DNA of 9,312 nucleotides from Chloroflexota bacterium (GTDB lineage Bacteria > Chloroflexota > Dehalococcoidia > JAUQQI01), in contig JAUQQI010000195.1 in assembly GCA_030549955.1 (NCBI GenBank), positions 1 through 9,312 on the forward strand, in the 5' to 3' direction. Under the pieces are notes generated by a model. The model made no database searches and was not told the origin of the DNA. It saw only the letters and a list, made by a program, of their open reading frames with translations. Positions 1-6,615 of this stretch are shown here, one piece after another; the first letter of the stretch is position 1; every line of letters begins with the position of its first letter. The position numbers were made by a program, and so were the translations under genes.

Positions 1-215
1 GGGTCGAGGAAGCCCTGAAAGGTTTCCGTCCGGCCTACTTTGCCGAGTATGGCGACTTTCGACCGACGCCGGTCTACGACCGGTATGCGCTGAGCCCTGG
101 CGCCGTCATCGAGGGTCCGGCGATTATCGAGGAGCGGGAATCGACCGTTGTGTTGGGCCCCCGGGCGGCCGCCCGGGTGGACGACCGGCTCAACCTGGTC
201 GGTGAGCTTCAGTAG
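1..215 (+). CDS. HyuA-type hydantoinase/oxoprolinase, C-terminal end (partial)
   Basis: The reading frame is open from the left edge (first full codon at base 3) to a TAG at 213-215, giving 70 residues. The tail contains the pattern GPAIIEERESTVV, followed by a short stretch ending DDRLNLVGELQ. A GPAIIEE-ST segment close to the C-terminus is characteristic of the HyuA / 5-oxoprolinase N-type family, which includes ATP-dependent N-methylhydantoinase A and acetone or acetophenone carboxylase subunits. The substrate cannot be told from this fragment. The partner subunit HyuB does not follow; the next gene starts 50 bases on and belongs to another pathway, so any partner must lie upstream. The start and most of the protein are outside the window. 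Family assignment is fairly secure, function is not. Confidence 0.72.
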   Translation, partial: VEEALKGFRPAYFAEYGDFRPTPVYDRYALSPGAVIEGPAIIEERESTVVLGPRAAARVDDRLNLVGELQ

Positions 216-220
216 CCTGC

Positions 221-229
221 TGGTATAAT
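221..229 (+). promoter_or_regulatory. Extended -10 promoter for the methylmalonyl-CoA operon
   Basis: TGGTATAAT at 221-229 is an exact match to the extended -10 consensus TGnTATAAT, in otherwise GC-rich DNA and just after the upstream stop codon. No good -35 hexamer lies 16-18 bases upstream, but extended -10 promoters depend less on one. Transcription would begin near 236 and give a leader of about 30 bases before the ATG at 266. It is the only strong promoter-like motif in the gap. Inferred from sequence only. Confidence 0.55.
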
Positions 230-265
230 CTGTCGGGAACCTGATCATCACCGGCGGGGTGGACT

Positions 266-1861
266 ATGACCGAGGTGCCTTCTGGCGGCCTGCCTGAGCT
301 CAAAGTTTCCGCCGGCGTCGCGGATAAGCTCGGGGAGCTCCGCCGCCTGCGGGAAGAGGCCAAGCTTGGGGGTGGCCCCAGGCGGATCGAGCAACAGCAC
401 GCTCGGGGCAAGCTTACGGCCCGGGAACGGATCGAACTTCTCCTCGATGACGGGACGTTCGAAGAGCTCGGGATGTTCGTCGTCCACCGGGCGACCGATT
501 TTGGCCTCGACAAGGAGAAATACCTCGGCGACGGGGTGGTTACGGGGTACGGCCGGATTGACGGCCGGCTCGTCTACGTTTTTGCCCAGGACTTCACCGT
601 ATTCGGGGGCTCCCTCTCTGAGACCCACGCCCGGAAAATCTGCAATATCATGGACCTCGCAATGAAAAACGGGGCCCCGGTGATCGGGCTTAACGACTCC
701 GGTGGGGCGCGGATCCAGGAGGGAGTTGCCAGCCTGGCCGGCTACGCCGAAATCTTTCTCAGGAACGTTCTGGCCTCTGGGGTTGTGCCCCAGATCTCGG
801 CGATCATGGGGCCGTGCGCCGGGGGCGCCGTCTACTCGCCGGCCCTGACCGATTTCATTATCATGGTCAAAAACACCAGCTACATGTTCGTGACCGGGCC
901 GAATGTGGTCAAGGCGGTCACCCACGAGGATGTGACCTTCGAAGAGCTCGGCGGGGCGATGGTCCACAACTCCATAAGCGGCGTTGCCCATTTCGCGGCT
1001 GAGAACGAGGTCGAATGCCTCCAGCTCATCCGCAAACTCTTAAGTTACATCCCGTCGAACAACATGGAGGACCCGCCGGCCCTGCCGCCTACCGACGACC
1101 CGAACCGGATGGATGACGAGCTTAACTCTATCGTCCCTGATTCGCCGACGAAGTCCTACAACATGAAGGAGGTCATCCGGCGGGTCGTTGACCATGGTGA
1201 GTTTCTGGAGGTCCACGAGCACTGGGCTCAGAACATTATCTGCGGGTTTGCCCGCCTCAACGGCCGCTCGGTTGGGATCGTTGCCCAGCAGCCGTCGGTC
1301 CTGGCCGGGGTTCTTGATATCAACGCCTCGGTTAAGGCCGCCCGGTTTGTCCGGTTCTGCGACTGCTTTAACATTCCGATTATTACCTTCGTAGATGTGC
1401 CGGGCTTTCTGCCGGGCGTAAGCCAGGAGCACGGTGGCATCATCCGCCACGGGGCCAAGCTTCTTTACGCTTACTGTGAGGCCACCGTTCCGAAAATAAC
1501 CGTCATCACCCGGAAGGCCTACGGCGGGGCCTACGACGTCATGAGCAGCAAACACATCCGGGGCGACATAAATTACGCCTGGCCGACGGCCGAGATCGCC
1601 GTGATGGGTCCGGATGGGGCGGTCAACATCATCTTCCGGGACGAGATCGCCAGGTCGGTTGACCCGGAGGCAACCCGGGCCCGGCTGGTCGAAGAGTATG
1701 TGGCCAAGTTTGCAAATCCGTACGTTGCGGCCGGCCGGGGCTACATCGATGATGTGATTGAGCCCCGGGAGACCCGTCCGAAGCTGATCGCTGCCCTGGA
1801 GATGCTAAAAAACAAGCGGGACACCAATCCTCCGAAAAAGCACGGTAACATCCCCCTGTGA
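266..1861 (+). CDS. pccB: Propionyl-CoA carboxylase, carboxyltransferase (beta) subunit
   Basis: This 531-residue protein is a full-length acyl-CoA carboxylase carboxyltransferase with two crotonase-like halves. It transfers the carboxyl group from carboxybiotin to the acyl-CoA. The first half carries [13 protein letters not shown] (residues 141-153) and [12 protein letters not shown] (182-193), a likely oxyanion-hole loop. The second half carries DVPGFLPG (377-384) and [11 protein letters not shown] (416-426), the second glycine pair. The Asp in GGAYD (residue 424) matches by motif the Asp422 of Streptomyces coelicolor PccB, which favours propionyl-CoA over acetyl-CoA. The neighbouring mutase and epimerase support the propionyl-CoA role. 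Start is ATG 266, with a G-rich binding site (GGGGTGG, about 256-262) just upstream. A sodium-pumping methylmalonyl-CoA decarboxylase alpha subunit looks similar, but a biotin carboxylase follows and no membrane subunit is present. The stop overlaps the next start by 4 bases. Confidence 0.9.
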   Translation: MTEVPSGGLPELKVSAGVADKLGELRRLREEAKLGGGPRRIEQQHARGKLTARERIELLLDDGTFEELGMFVVHRATDFGLDKEKYLGDGVVTGYGRIDGRLVYVFAQDFTVFGGSLSETHARKICNIMDLAMKNGAPVIGLNDSGGARIQEGVASLAGYAEIFLRNVLASGVVPQISAIMGPCAGGAVYSPALTDFIIMVKNTSYMFVTGPNVVKAVTHEDVTFEELGGAMVHNSISGVAHFAAENEVECLQLIRKLLSYIPSNNMEDPPALPPTDDPNRMDDELNSIVPDSPTKSYNMKEVIRRVVDHGEFLEVHEHWAQNIICGFARLNGRSVGIVAQQPSVLAGVLDINASVKAARFVRFCDCFNIPIITFVDVPGFLPGVSQEHGGIIRHGAKLLYAYCEATVPKITVITRKAYGGAYDVMSSKHIRGDINYAWPTAEIAVMGPDGAVNIIFRDEIARSVDPEATRARLVEEYVAKFANPYVAAGRGYIDDVIEPRETRPKLIAALEMLKNKRDTNPPKKHGNIPL

Positions 1862-3366
1862 ATGGGATTTTTTCGCGGGTCCTTATTGCAAACCGGGGTG
1901 AGATCGCTGTCCGGGTTATCCGGGCGTGTCGGGACCTGGGCATCTCGCCGGTGGCCGTTTACAGCGAGGTCGACCGTCAGGCCCTCCATGTCCGCCTTGC
2001 CGACGAGGCCTACCTCCTCGGTCCAGCCCCGGCCCGGGAAAGCTATCTGAATATCGAGCGGATCATTGAGCTGGCCCACCAGGCTGGGGCTGAGGCGATC
2101 CACCCGGGTTACGGGTTTCTTTCGGAGAACGCCGAGTTTGCCGAGGCCTGTGCCCGGGCCGGCATCGTCTTCATCGGCCCGCCGCCCGAGGCTCTCCGTG
2201 CCGCCGGGGAGAAGACCGCCGCGAAGGAGCTTGCTCGCCGGGTCGGGGTGCCGCTGGTGCCGGGAAGTGACGGCCCGGTTTCCGACGAGGAGGCGCTCTG
2301 GATTGCCGGGCAAATTGGCTATCCGGTCGTCATCAAGGCGGCGGCCGGTGGCGGAGGCAAGGGGATGCGGATCGTCCGGTCGCCCAATGAGCTGCCGTCA
2401 GCTTTGCGCCTGGCCCGAAGTGAGGCCCTCTCGGCCTTCGGGGACGATTCGGTTTACATCGAAAAGTACATTGACCCGGCCCGTCACGTTGAGGTCCAGG
2501 TGCTTTGTGATGCCCACGGCAAATGTATTCATCTTGGGGAGCGGGAGTGCTCGATTCAACGCCGCTACCAGAAGCTTATCGAAGAGTCGCCTTCGCCCAT
2601 CGTCGACCCCGCCCTCCGGGCCGAAATGGGGGAAGCGGCCCTGGCCATTTTCCGGGCGGCCGGCTACGTTAATGCGGGCACCTGCGAATTCATCGTCGGG
2701 CCGGACCGGAAGTTTTATTTCCTTGAGGTCAACGCCCGAATCCAGGTCGAGCACCCCGTCACCGAGCAGGTGACGGGCATCGACCTGGTCGTCGAGCAGA
2801 TAAAGCTTGCGGCCGGCTACCGGCTTGAGTACGACCAGAAAGATATCATCCAGCGGGGCTGGGCCCTCGAGTGCCGGGTCTATGCTGAGGACCCGGACAA
2901 TAATTTTTTGCCCTCCCCAGGCCAGGTCGTGGCGCTCCGGGAGCCGGCCGGGCCGGGCATCCGGGTTGATAGTGGCCTTTACCTTGGCCAGCGGGTCACC
3001 ATCGATTACGACCCGATGCTTTCCAAGGTGATTGCCTGGGGCCGGGACCGCCGGGAGGCCATCGCCCGGATGTTACGGGCCCTGGACGAGTACGAGGTTG
3101 CCGGGCCGAAGACGACGATCCCGTTCCACCGGGCGGTCCTCCGGGACCCCCGCTTTCAAGCCGGTGAATTCGACACCGGCTATGTGGCCCGCCACTGGCA
3201 GGGGGTGCCGGTTCCCGAGGACCTGCTGGTAAAGGCGGCGGTTGCCGCCGCCGTCGATTTCCACCGGCGGCCGAAGGTCGTGACCGGGGAGCGGCCTGCC
3301 GCTGGTCAGGTTCAGGAGAGTCCCTGGAAGGTTGCGGGCCGGTGGGCGGCCCTGCGCAGCCGCTGA
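1858..3366 (+). CDS. accC: Biotin carboxylase subunit of acyl-CoA carboxylase
   Basis: This 502-residue ATP-grasp enzyme carboxylates biotin on the carrier protein using ATP and bicarbonate. The N-terminal domain starts with the family hallmark [17 protein letters not shown] (residues 7-23) and contains [10 protein letters not shown] (82-91). The ATP-grasp domain has the glycine-rich loop [11 protein letters not shown] (160-170), [12 protein letters not shown] (228-239) and [14 protein letters not shown] (290-303), with the metal and bicarbonate/biotin-site residues expected of AccC/PccA. The C-terminal domain includes [13 protein letters not shown] (383-395). It is about 50 residues longer than E. 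coli AccC (about 450), and the tail (roughly 455-502) ends near [10 protein letters not shown]. No biotin-carrier domain is fused; that is the next gene. Start is GTG 1858, giving a GTGA overlap with the previous stop and no separate ribosome binding site, so coupled translation is likely. Confidence 0.92.
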   Translation: MNGIFSRVLIANRGEIAVRVIRACRDLGISPVAVYSEVDRQALHVRLADEAYLLGPAPARESYLNIERIIELAHQAGAEAIHPGYGFLSENAEFAEACARAGIVFIGPPPEALRAAGEKTAAKELARRVGVPLVPGSDGPVSDEEALWIAGQIGYPVVIKAAAGGGGKGMRIVRSPNELPSALRLARSEALSAFGDDSVYIEKYIDPARHVEVQVLCDAHGKCIHLGERECSIQRRYQKLIEESPSPIVDPALRAEMGEAALAIFRAAGYVNAGTCEFIVGPDRKFYFLEVNARIQVEHPVTEQVTGIDLVVEQIKLAAGYRLEYDQKDIIQRGWALECRVYAEDPDNNFLPSPGQVVALREPAGPGIRVDSGLYLGQRVTIDYDPMLSKVIAWGRDRREAIARMLRALDEYEVAGPKTTIPFHRAVLRDPRFQAGEFDTGYVARHWQGVPVPEDLLVKAAVAAAVDFHRRPKVVTGERPAAGQVQESPWKVAGRWAALRSR

Positions 3367-3370
3367 ACCG

Positions 3371-3895
3371 ATGGCCGACTACGTGGTCCGGGTTGGGGAC
3401 CGGGAGTTTCGGGTGGCCGTGGCCGAGGAGTCAGGCGGACTCAAGGTTACGGTCAGGGACGAGGTCTTTTTCATCGACTTTGCCCGGCTGGAGGCCGAAC
3501 CCAGGTTGAGCCTCATCCTGAAGGCCGGACCGGGGGCAGCTGGGGGCGTAAGCGTCGAGGTCGTCCGGGATGAGCGGGGCCGGCTTTATCCGGGGGGTAT
3601 TCCCCTTGATACGGAGGTGCTGGCGGCCCGGCTTGCGGCCCTCGAACAGGTCCGGCGGGGGGCGGAGGCCGGTTCGGGCCGGCCGGTGGAGGTCAAGGCC
3701 CCCATGCCCGGGCTAGTCGTCCGGGTCGGGGCCGAGCCGGGGCAGGCGGTCCGGCGGGGGCATGTACTGGTGGTGCTCCAGGCGATGAAGATGGAGAACG
3801 AGCTTTCGGCTCCCCGCGACGGTACCGTCCGGGACGTCCGGGTCAGGCCCGGTCAGGCGGTCGACCACGGCGAGGTTCTCGCCGTGCTAGAATAA
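3371..3895 (+). CDS. Biotin carboxyl carrier protein of acyl-CoA carboxylase
   Basis: The 174-residue protein carries biotin between the carboxylase and carboxyltransferase sites. Its C-terminal biotinyl domain (about 105-174) has the attachment motif LQAMKMENE, with Lys140 as the predicted biotinylated residue, in the usual position about 35 residues from the C-terminus. The first 90 or so residues form a strand-rich region beginning ADYVVRVGDREFRV, which resembles the linking beta-barrel region found between carboxylase and carrier domains in one-chain PccA proteins (inference). A stretch of Ala, Gly and Arg (about 88-104) looks like a hinge. ATG 3371 was chosen because it lies 4 bases after the biotin carboxylase stop; the frame is open further upstream to a TTG at 3332, but that start would overlap the previous gene by 35 bases and add an unlike, low-complexity leader. 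No clear ribosome binding site is seen at ATG 3371. Confidence 0.87.
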   Translation: MADYVVRVGDREFRVAVAEESGGLKVTVRDEVFFIDFARLEAEPRLSLILKAGPGAAGGVSVEVVRDERGRLYPGGIPLDTEVLAARLAALEQVRRGAEAGSGRPVEVKAPMPGLVVRVGAEPGQAVRRGHVLVVLQAMKMENELSAPRDGTVRDVRVRPGQAVDHGEVLAVLE

Positions 3896-3898
3896 TCT

Positions 3899-5590
3899 GT
3901 GGAAAAACCGCACCTGCGAGGGGCCGGCTTGCACGACCAGAGCCACACCGCCGCTGACTGGTACGAGAATAGGTACAGGCCGGCGAAGGCCCGGACCGGC
4001 GAACGTCAGGAACGGTTCGAAACCCTCTCGGGTATCGAAATCAAGCCCCTTTACACCCCCGAGGACCTCGCCGGTTGGGATTACCGTACCAGGCTCGGCT
4101 ACCCGGGCGAATACCCCTTCACGCGCGGGATTCAGCCGACCATGTACCGCGGCCGACTCTGGACCATGCGTCAGTATGCCGGCTATGCTGACGCCGAGGA
4201 AAGCAACCGCCGGTATAAATTCTTGCTCGAGCAGGGGCAGACCGGTCTTTCGGTCGCCTTCGACCTTCCAACCCAGATCGGCTACGATTCGGATGACCCC
4301 ATCGCCCAGGCTGAAGTCGGCAAGGTCGGGGTCGCCATCGACAGCCTCGAGGATATGGAGCGTCTCTTCGACGGGATCCCCCTCGATAAGGTCAGCACGT
4401 CGATGACAATTAACGCCACGGCCCCGATCTTGCTGGCAATGTATATTGCGGTGGGTAAGAAGCAGGGAGTCGACCCGAAGGAGCTTTCGGGGACGATTCA
4501 GAACGATATCCTTAAAGAATATATCGCCCGGGGCACTTATATATTCCCACCGGGACCGTCACTTCGGCTTATCGTTGATGTCTTTAAATACTGCGCTGAC
4601 CACCTGCCGAAGTGGAATCCGATAAGCATCAGCGGCTACCACATGCGGGAGGCCGGGGCCACCGCCGTTCAGGAGGTGGCCTTTACCTTTGCTAACGCGA
4701 TCGCTTACGTCTCGGCGGCGGTTAATGCCGGTCTGGACGTGGACCGGTTTGCACCCCGGCTTTCGTTCTTCTTCGTCGCCCAGAGCAACCTCTTTGAAGA
4801 AGTCGCGAAGTTCCGGGCGGCCCGCCGGCTCTGGGCCGACATCATGCGGAACCGTTTCGGGGCCAGGGACCCGAGGTCCTGGGTTCTGCGGTTTCACACT
4901 CAGACCGCCGGGGTGAGCCTTACCGCCCAGCAGCCCCTCAATAACGTCGTCCGGACCACGGTCCAAGCCCTCGCCGCCATCCTGGGGGGCACCCAGTCTC
5001 TGCACACGAACGCTTACGACGAGGCCCTGGGCCTCCCGACCGAAGCGTCGGCTCAGCTCGCCCTCCGCACCCAGCAGGTCCTCGCCTATGAGACCGGCGT
5101 CGCCGACACCATCGACCCGCTGGCCGGCTCATACTACGTGGAATGGCTCACGGACCAGCTTGAGTGCCGGATTAGGGACTACATCCGGACCATCGACGAG
5201 ATGGGGGGTGCTCTGGCGGCCATTGAGTCGGGCTTTATTCAGCGGGAAATTCAGGAGTCGGCCTGGCGGTTCCAGCAGCAGGTTGAATCCGGGGAGCGGA
5301 TTATCGTTGGGGTCAACAAGTTCACCACGGCCGATGAGCTCCAGGTGCCGATTCAGCGGGTTGACCGGGCCGCCCAGTTGCGGCAGGTCGAACGGGTCCG
5401 GGATCTGCGCCGGCGGCGGGACAACCGGAAGGTCGAGGCTGCCCTGGCCCGGCTTGAAGAAGTCGCCCGGGGCGATGAGAATACGATGCCGGCGATTCTG
5501 GAGTGTGTCGAGGCCTATGCTACCATCGGCGAGGTCTGCCGGGTTCTGCGTAAGGTCTTTGGCGAATACCGGGAACGGGTCGTCTTCTAG
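3899..5590 (+). CDS. mcmA1: Methylmalonyl-CoA mutase, large catalytic subunit
   Basis: This 563-residue TIM-barrel protein catalyses the radical rearrangement of (R)-methylmalonyl-CoA to succinyl-CoA. It lacks the B12-binding domain, which is encoded two genes downstream. Family blocks include [20 protein letters not shown] (84-103), [19 protein letters not shown] (116-134), [17 protein letters not shown] (198-214), [12 protein letters not shown] (243-254) and [19 protein letters not shown] (335-353). With an offset of four, known Propionibacterium shermanii active-site residues are all present: Tyr89 is Tyr93, Thr195 is Thr199, Gln197 is Gln201, Arg207 is Arg211, and Tyr243/His244 are Tyr247/His248. 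Tyr and Arg at the first and fourth sites bind the substrate carboxylate; isobutyryl-CoA mutase has Phe and Gln there. Start is GTG 3899, 3 bases after the previous stop, with no evident binding site. TTG 3929 is a possible later start. Confidence 0.93.
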   Translation: MEKPHLRGAGLHDQSHTAADWYENRYRPAKARTGERQERFETLSGIEIKPLYTPEDLAGWDYRTRLGYPGEYPFTRGIQPTMYRGRLWTMRQYAGYADAEESNRRYKFLLEQGQTGLSVAFDLPTQIGYDSDDPIAQAEVGKVGVAIDSLEDMERLFDGIPLDKVSTSMTINATAPILLAMYIAVGKKQGVDPKELSGTIQNDILKEYIARGTYIFPPGPSLRLIVDVFKYCADHLPKWNPISISGYHMREAGATAVQEVAFTFANAIAYVSAAVNAGLDVDRFAPRLSFFFVAQSNLFEEVAKFRAARRLWADIMRNRFGARDPRSWVLRFHTQTAGVSLTAQQPLNNVVRTTVQALAAILGGTQSLHTNAYDEALGLPTEASAQLALRTQQVLAYETGVADTIDPLAGSYYVEWLTDQLECRIRDYIRTIDEMGGALAAIESGFIQREIQESAWRFQQQVESGERIIVGVNKFTTADELQVPIQRVDRAAQLRQVERVRDLRRRRDNRKVEAALARLEEVARGDENTMPAILECVEAYATIGEVCRVLRKVFGEYRERVVF

Positions 5591-5592
5591 CC

Positions 5593-6009
5593 GTGAAGCC
5601 GAAGCGGGTTGACCATATCGCGATCGCGGTCCGGGACCTGGAGTCGGCCCTGGCCTTTTTCCGGGACCGGCTCGGCCTTGAAGTTGAGCAGGTCGCCACG
5701 GTCGAGAGGGACCGGGTCCGGGTAGCATTCCTGCCAGTGGGAGAAACCTGCCTCGAGTTGCTGGAGCCCCTGGGTGATGACGGGCCGGTGGCCCGATTTC
5801 TGGAGCGGCGGGGGGAGGGGCTCCACCACATCTGCCTGGAGGTTGACGACATCAGTGCTGCCCTGGGAGAACTTGGGGCGGTAGGAGTCGAGCTTATCGA
5901 CCGGGAGCCCCGGCCAGGGGCCGAGGGTCTGGTGGCGTTCATCCACCCGAGGAGCAGTCGGGGAGTCCTGCTGGAACTGGTCCAGAAACCGGAGGACATG
6001 GGCCGATGA
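5593..6009 (+). CDS. mce: Methylmalonyl-CoA epimerase
   Basis: The 138-residue protein is a vicinal-oxygen-chelate (glyoxalase/bleomycin-resistance fold) enzyme that interconverts (S)- and (R)-methylmalonyl-CoA, linking the carboxylase product to the mutase substrate. Two beta-alpha-beta-beta-beta repeats are visible: [19 protein letters not shown] opens the first (5-23) and [14 protein letters not shown] opens the second (74-87). Likely metal ligands, placed by motif, are His8, Glu55 in CLELLEP, His79 and Glu128 in GVLLELVQ. The length matches the family (about 130-150). Start is GTG 5593, 2 bases after the mutase stop codon. Its stop overlaps the start of the B12-binding subunit by ATGA. 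Sequence and position, sandwiched between the two mutase subunits, agree, so the call is firm. Confidence 0.92.
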   Translation: MKPKRVDHIAIAVRDLESALAFFRDRLGLEVEQVATVERDRVRVAFLPVGETCLELLEPLGDDGPVARFLERRGEGLHHICLEVDDISAALGELGAVGVELIDREPRPGAEGLVAFIHPRSSRGVLLELVQKPEDMGR

Positions 6010-6437
6010 CGGCGGAGCGGAAGATCCGGGTGCTGATTGCGAAACCAGGCCTGGACGGGCATGACCGGGGGGCGAAGGTTATCGCCCGGGGCCTGCGGGA
6101 CGCCGGGATGGAGGTTATTTATACGGGGATCCGGCAGACCCCGGAAATGATCGTCAACGCCGCCTTGCAGGAGGATGTCGACGTTATCGGTCTGAGCATC
6201 CTTTCGGGTGCCCACCTGGAGCTGGTGCCTCCGATAATGGCGCTTCTGCGGGAGAAGGGGCTTGACGATCTAATCGTGCTGGTCGGGGGCATCATTCCCA
6301 ACGAAGATAAGCCTGCCCTAAAGGCGATGGGGGTCGCCGAGGTCTTCGGCCCGGGGACGCCGGTGAGCGAGATAGCCAGCTACATCAAACGGGCAGTCGA
6401 GGAAAAGTACTCGGCCGCATCGGGCCAGCGGGGCTGA
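6006..6437 (+). CDS. mcmA2: Methylmalonyl-CoA mutase, small B12-binding subunit
   Basis: The 143-residue protein is a free-standing cobalamin-binding domain of the mutase C-terminal type; it holds adenosylcobalamin against the barrel of the large subunit. The base-off/His-on motif DxHxxG appears as LDGHDRG (Asp17, His19, Gly22), with His19 the predicted lower ligand to cobalt. The second and third motifs are LSILSGAH (SxL at 64-66) and VGGIIP (93-98, paired glycines). The predicted fold is a Rossmann-like domain ending in a helix ([13 protein letters not shown]). ATG 6006 overlaps the epimerase stop as ATGA, and a GGAGG at 5991-5995 sits 10 bases upstream of it. The family also includes small subunits of isobutyryl-CoA and other acyl-CoA mutases; the partner's active site decides for methylmalonyl-CoA. 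It is the last gene of the operon. Confidence 0.93.
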   Translation: MTAERKIRVLIAKPGLDGHDRGAKVIARGLRDAGMEVIYTGIRQTPEMIVNAALQEDVDVIGLSILSGAHLELVPPIMALLREKGLDDLIVLVGGIIPNEDKPALKAMGVAEVFGPGTPVSEIASYIKRAVEEKYSAASGQRG

Positions 6438-6447
6438 ACTTCGCCGG

Positions 6448-6520
6448 TGCCCCCAGGGGGACTCGAACCCCCGTTTCCACCTTGAGAGGGTGGCGTCCTG
6501 GGCCTCTAGACGATGGGGGC
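6448..6520 (-). tRNA. trnE: tRNA-Glu (anticodon CUC)
   Basis: Read on the - strand, the cloverleaf is complete. The acceptor stem pairs GCCCCCA (5' end at 6520) with TGGGGGC (6455-6449), and the discriminator A is at 6448. The anticodon stem pairs CCACC with GGTGG around the loop CTCTCAA, so the anticodon is CTC (6486-6484), reading GAG. The T arm has GGGGGTTCGAATCCCCC, and the D arm has the TCGTCTAGAGG pattern usual in bacterial tRNA-Glu. The bases after the discriminator are CCG, so CCA is not encoded and must be added by CCA transferase. The gene faces the upstream operon, its 3' end lying 10 bases beyond that operon's last stop. Confidence 0.95.
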
Positions 6521-6537
6521 AGTAACCTGCCAGAAAA

Positions 6538-6543
6538 ATTATA
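6538..6543 (-). promoter_or_regulatory. -10 element of the tRNA-Glu promoter
   Basis: On the - strand this is a perfect TATAAT, ending 17 bases before the mature tRNA 5' end at 6520. Transcription would start near 6531 and leave a 5' leader of about 10 bases for RNase P to remove, which is a normal tRNA layout. No good -35 match is found 16-19 bases further upstream, so the assignment rests on the -10 and its position. Confidence 0.5.
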
Positions 6544-6550
6544 CGGCTAC

Positions 6551-6587
6551 CGGCCCCTTTGCCGCTACCCCGAACAAGCCGGGGCCG
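6551..6587. repeat. Inverted repeat / hairpin between tRNA-Glu and the ThDP gene
   Basis: CGGCCCC (6551-6557) is the exact reverse complement of GGGGCCG (6581-6587). The stem can be lengthened by TA/TA pairing if the C at 6550 bulges. Inside it, CCCCG (6568-6572) and CGGGG (6580-6584) form a competing smaller hairpin, and an outer pair TACGGC (6542-6547) / GCCGTA (6584-6589) is also possible. The + strand continues TAATTTAAAAAC, a poor U tract for an intrinsic terminator. It could end read-through from the mutase operon, or shape the leader of the next gene; sequence alone does not decide. Confidence 0.45.
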
Positions 6588-6602
6588 TAATTTAAAAACA
6601 CC

Positions 6603-6610
6603 GGAGGAGG
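6603..6610 (+). promoter_or_regulatory. Strong ribosome binding site fixing the start of the ThDP enzyme
   Basis: GGAGGAGG at 6603-6610 contains a full AGGAGG and lies 5 bases before GTG 6616. It is the best Shine-Dalgarno sequence in the window and selects GTG 6616 over an in-frame TTG at 6559. An ATG at 6614 overlaps it but is in another frame. The strength of this site fits the first gene of a new unit. Confidence 0.75.
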
Positions 6611-6615
6611 TTAAT

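Noticed and set aside
248..991. Long open frame on the - strand opposite the carboxyltransferase gene
   Set aside because: It lies antisense to a strongly conserved gene. Its translation has no recognisable motif and is a by-product of GC-rich codon use.
3332..3370. Upstream TTG start for the biotin carrier protein
   Set aside because: It would overlap the biotin carboxylase gene by 35 bases and add a 13-residue leader unlike carrier proteins; ATG 3371 fits the tight operon spacing.
266..3895. Sodium-pumping methylmalonyl-CoA decarboxylase
   Set aside because: The carboxyltransferase and biotin carrier would fit, but a full ATP-grasp biotin carboxylase is present and there is no membrane decarboxylase subunit.
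6559..6615. Upstream TTG start for the ThDP enzyme
   Set aside because: It would put the start inside the inverted repeat and ahead of the strong GGAGGAGG site; GTG 6616 is spaced correctly from that site.
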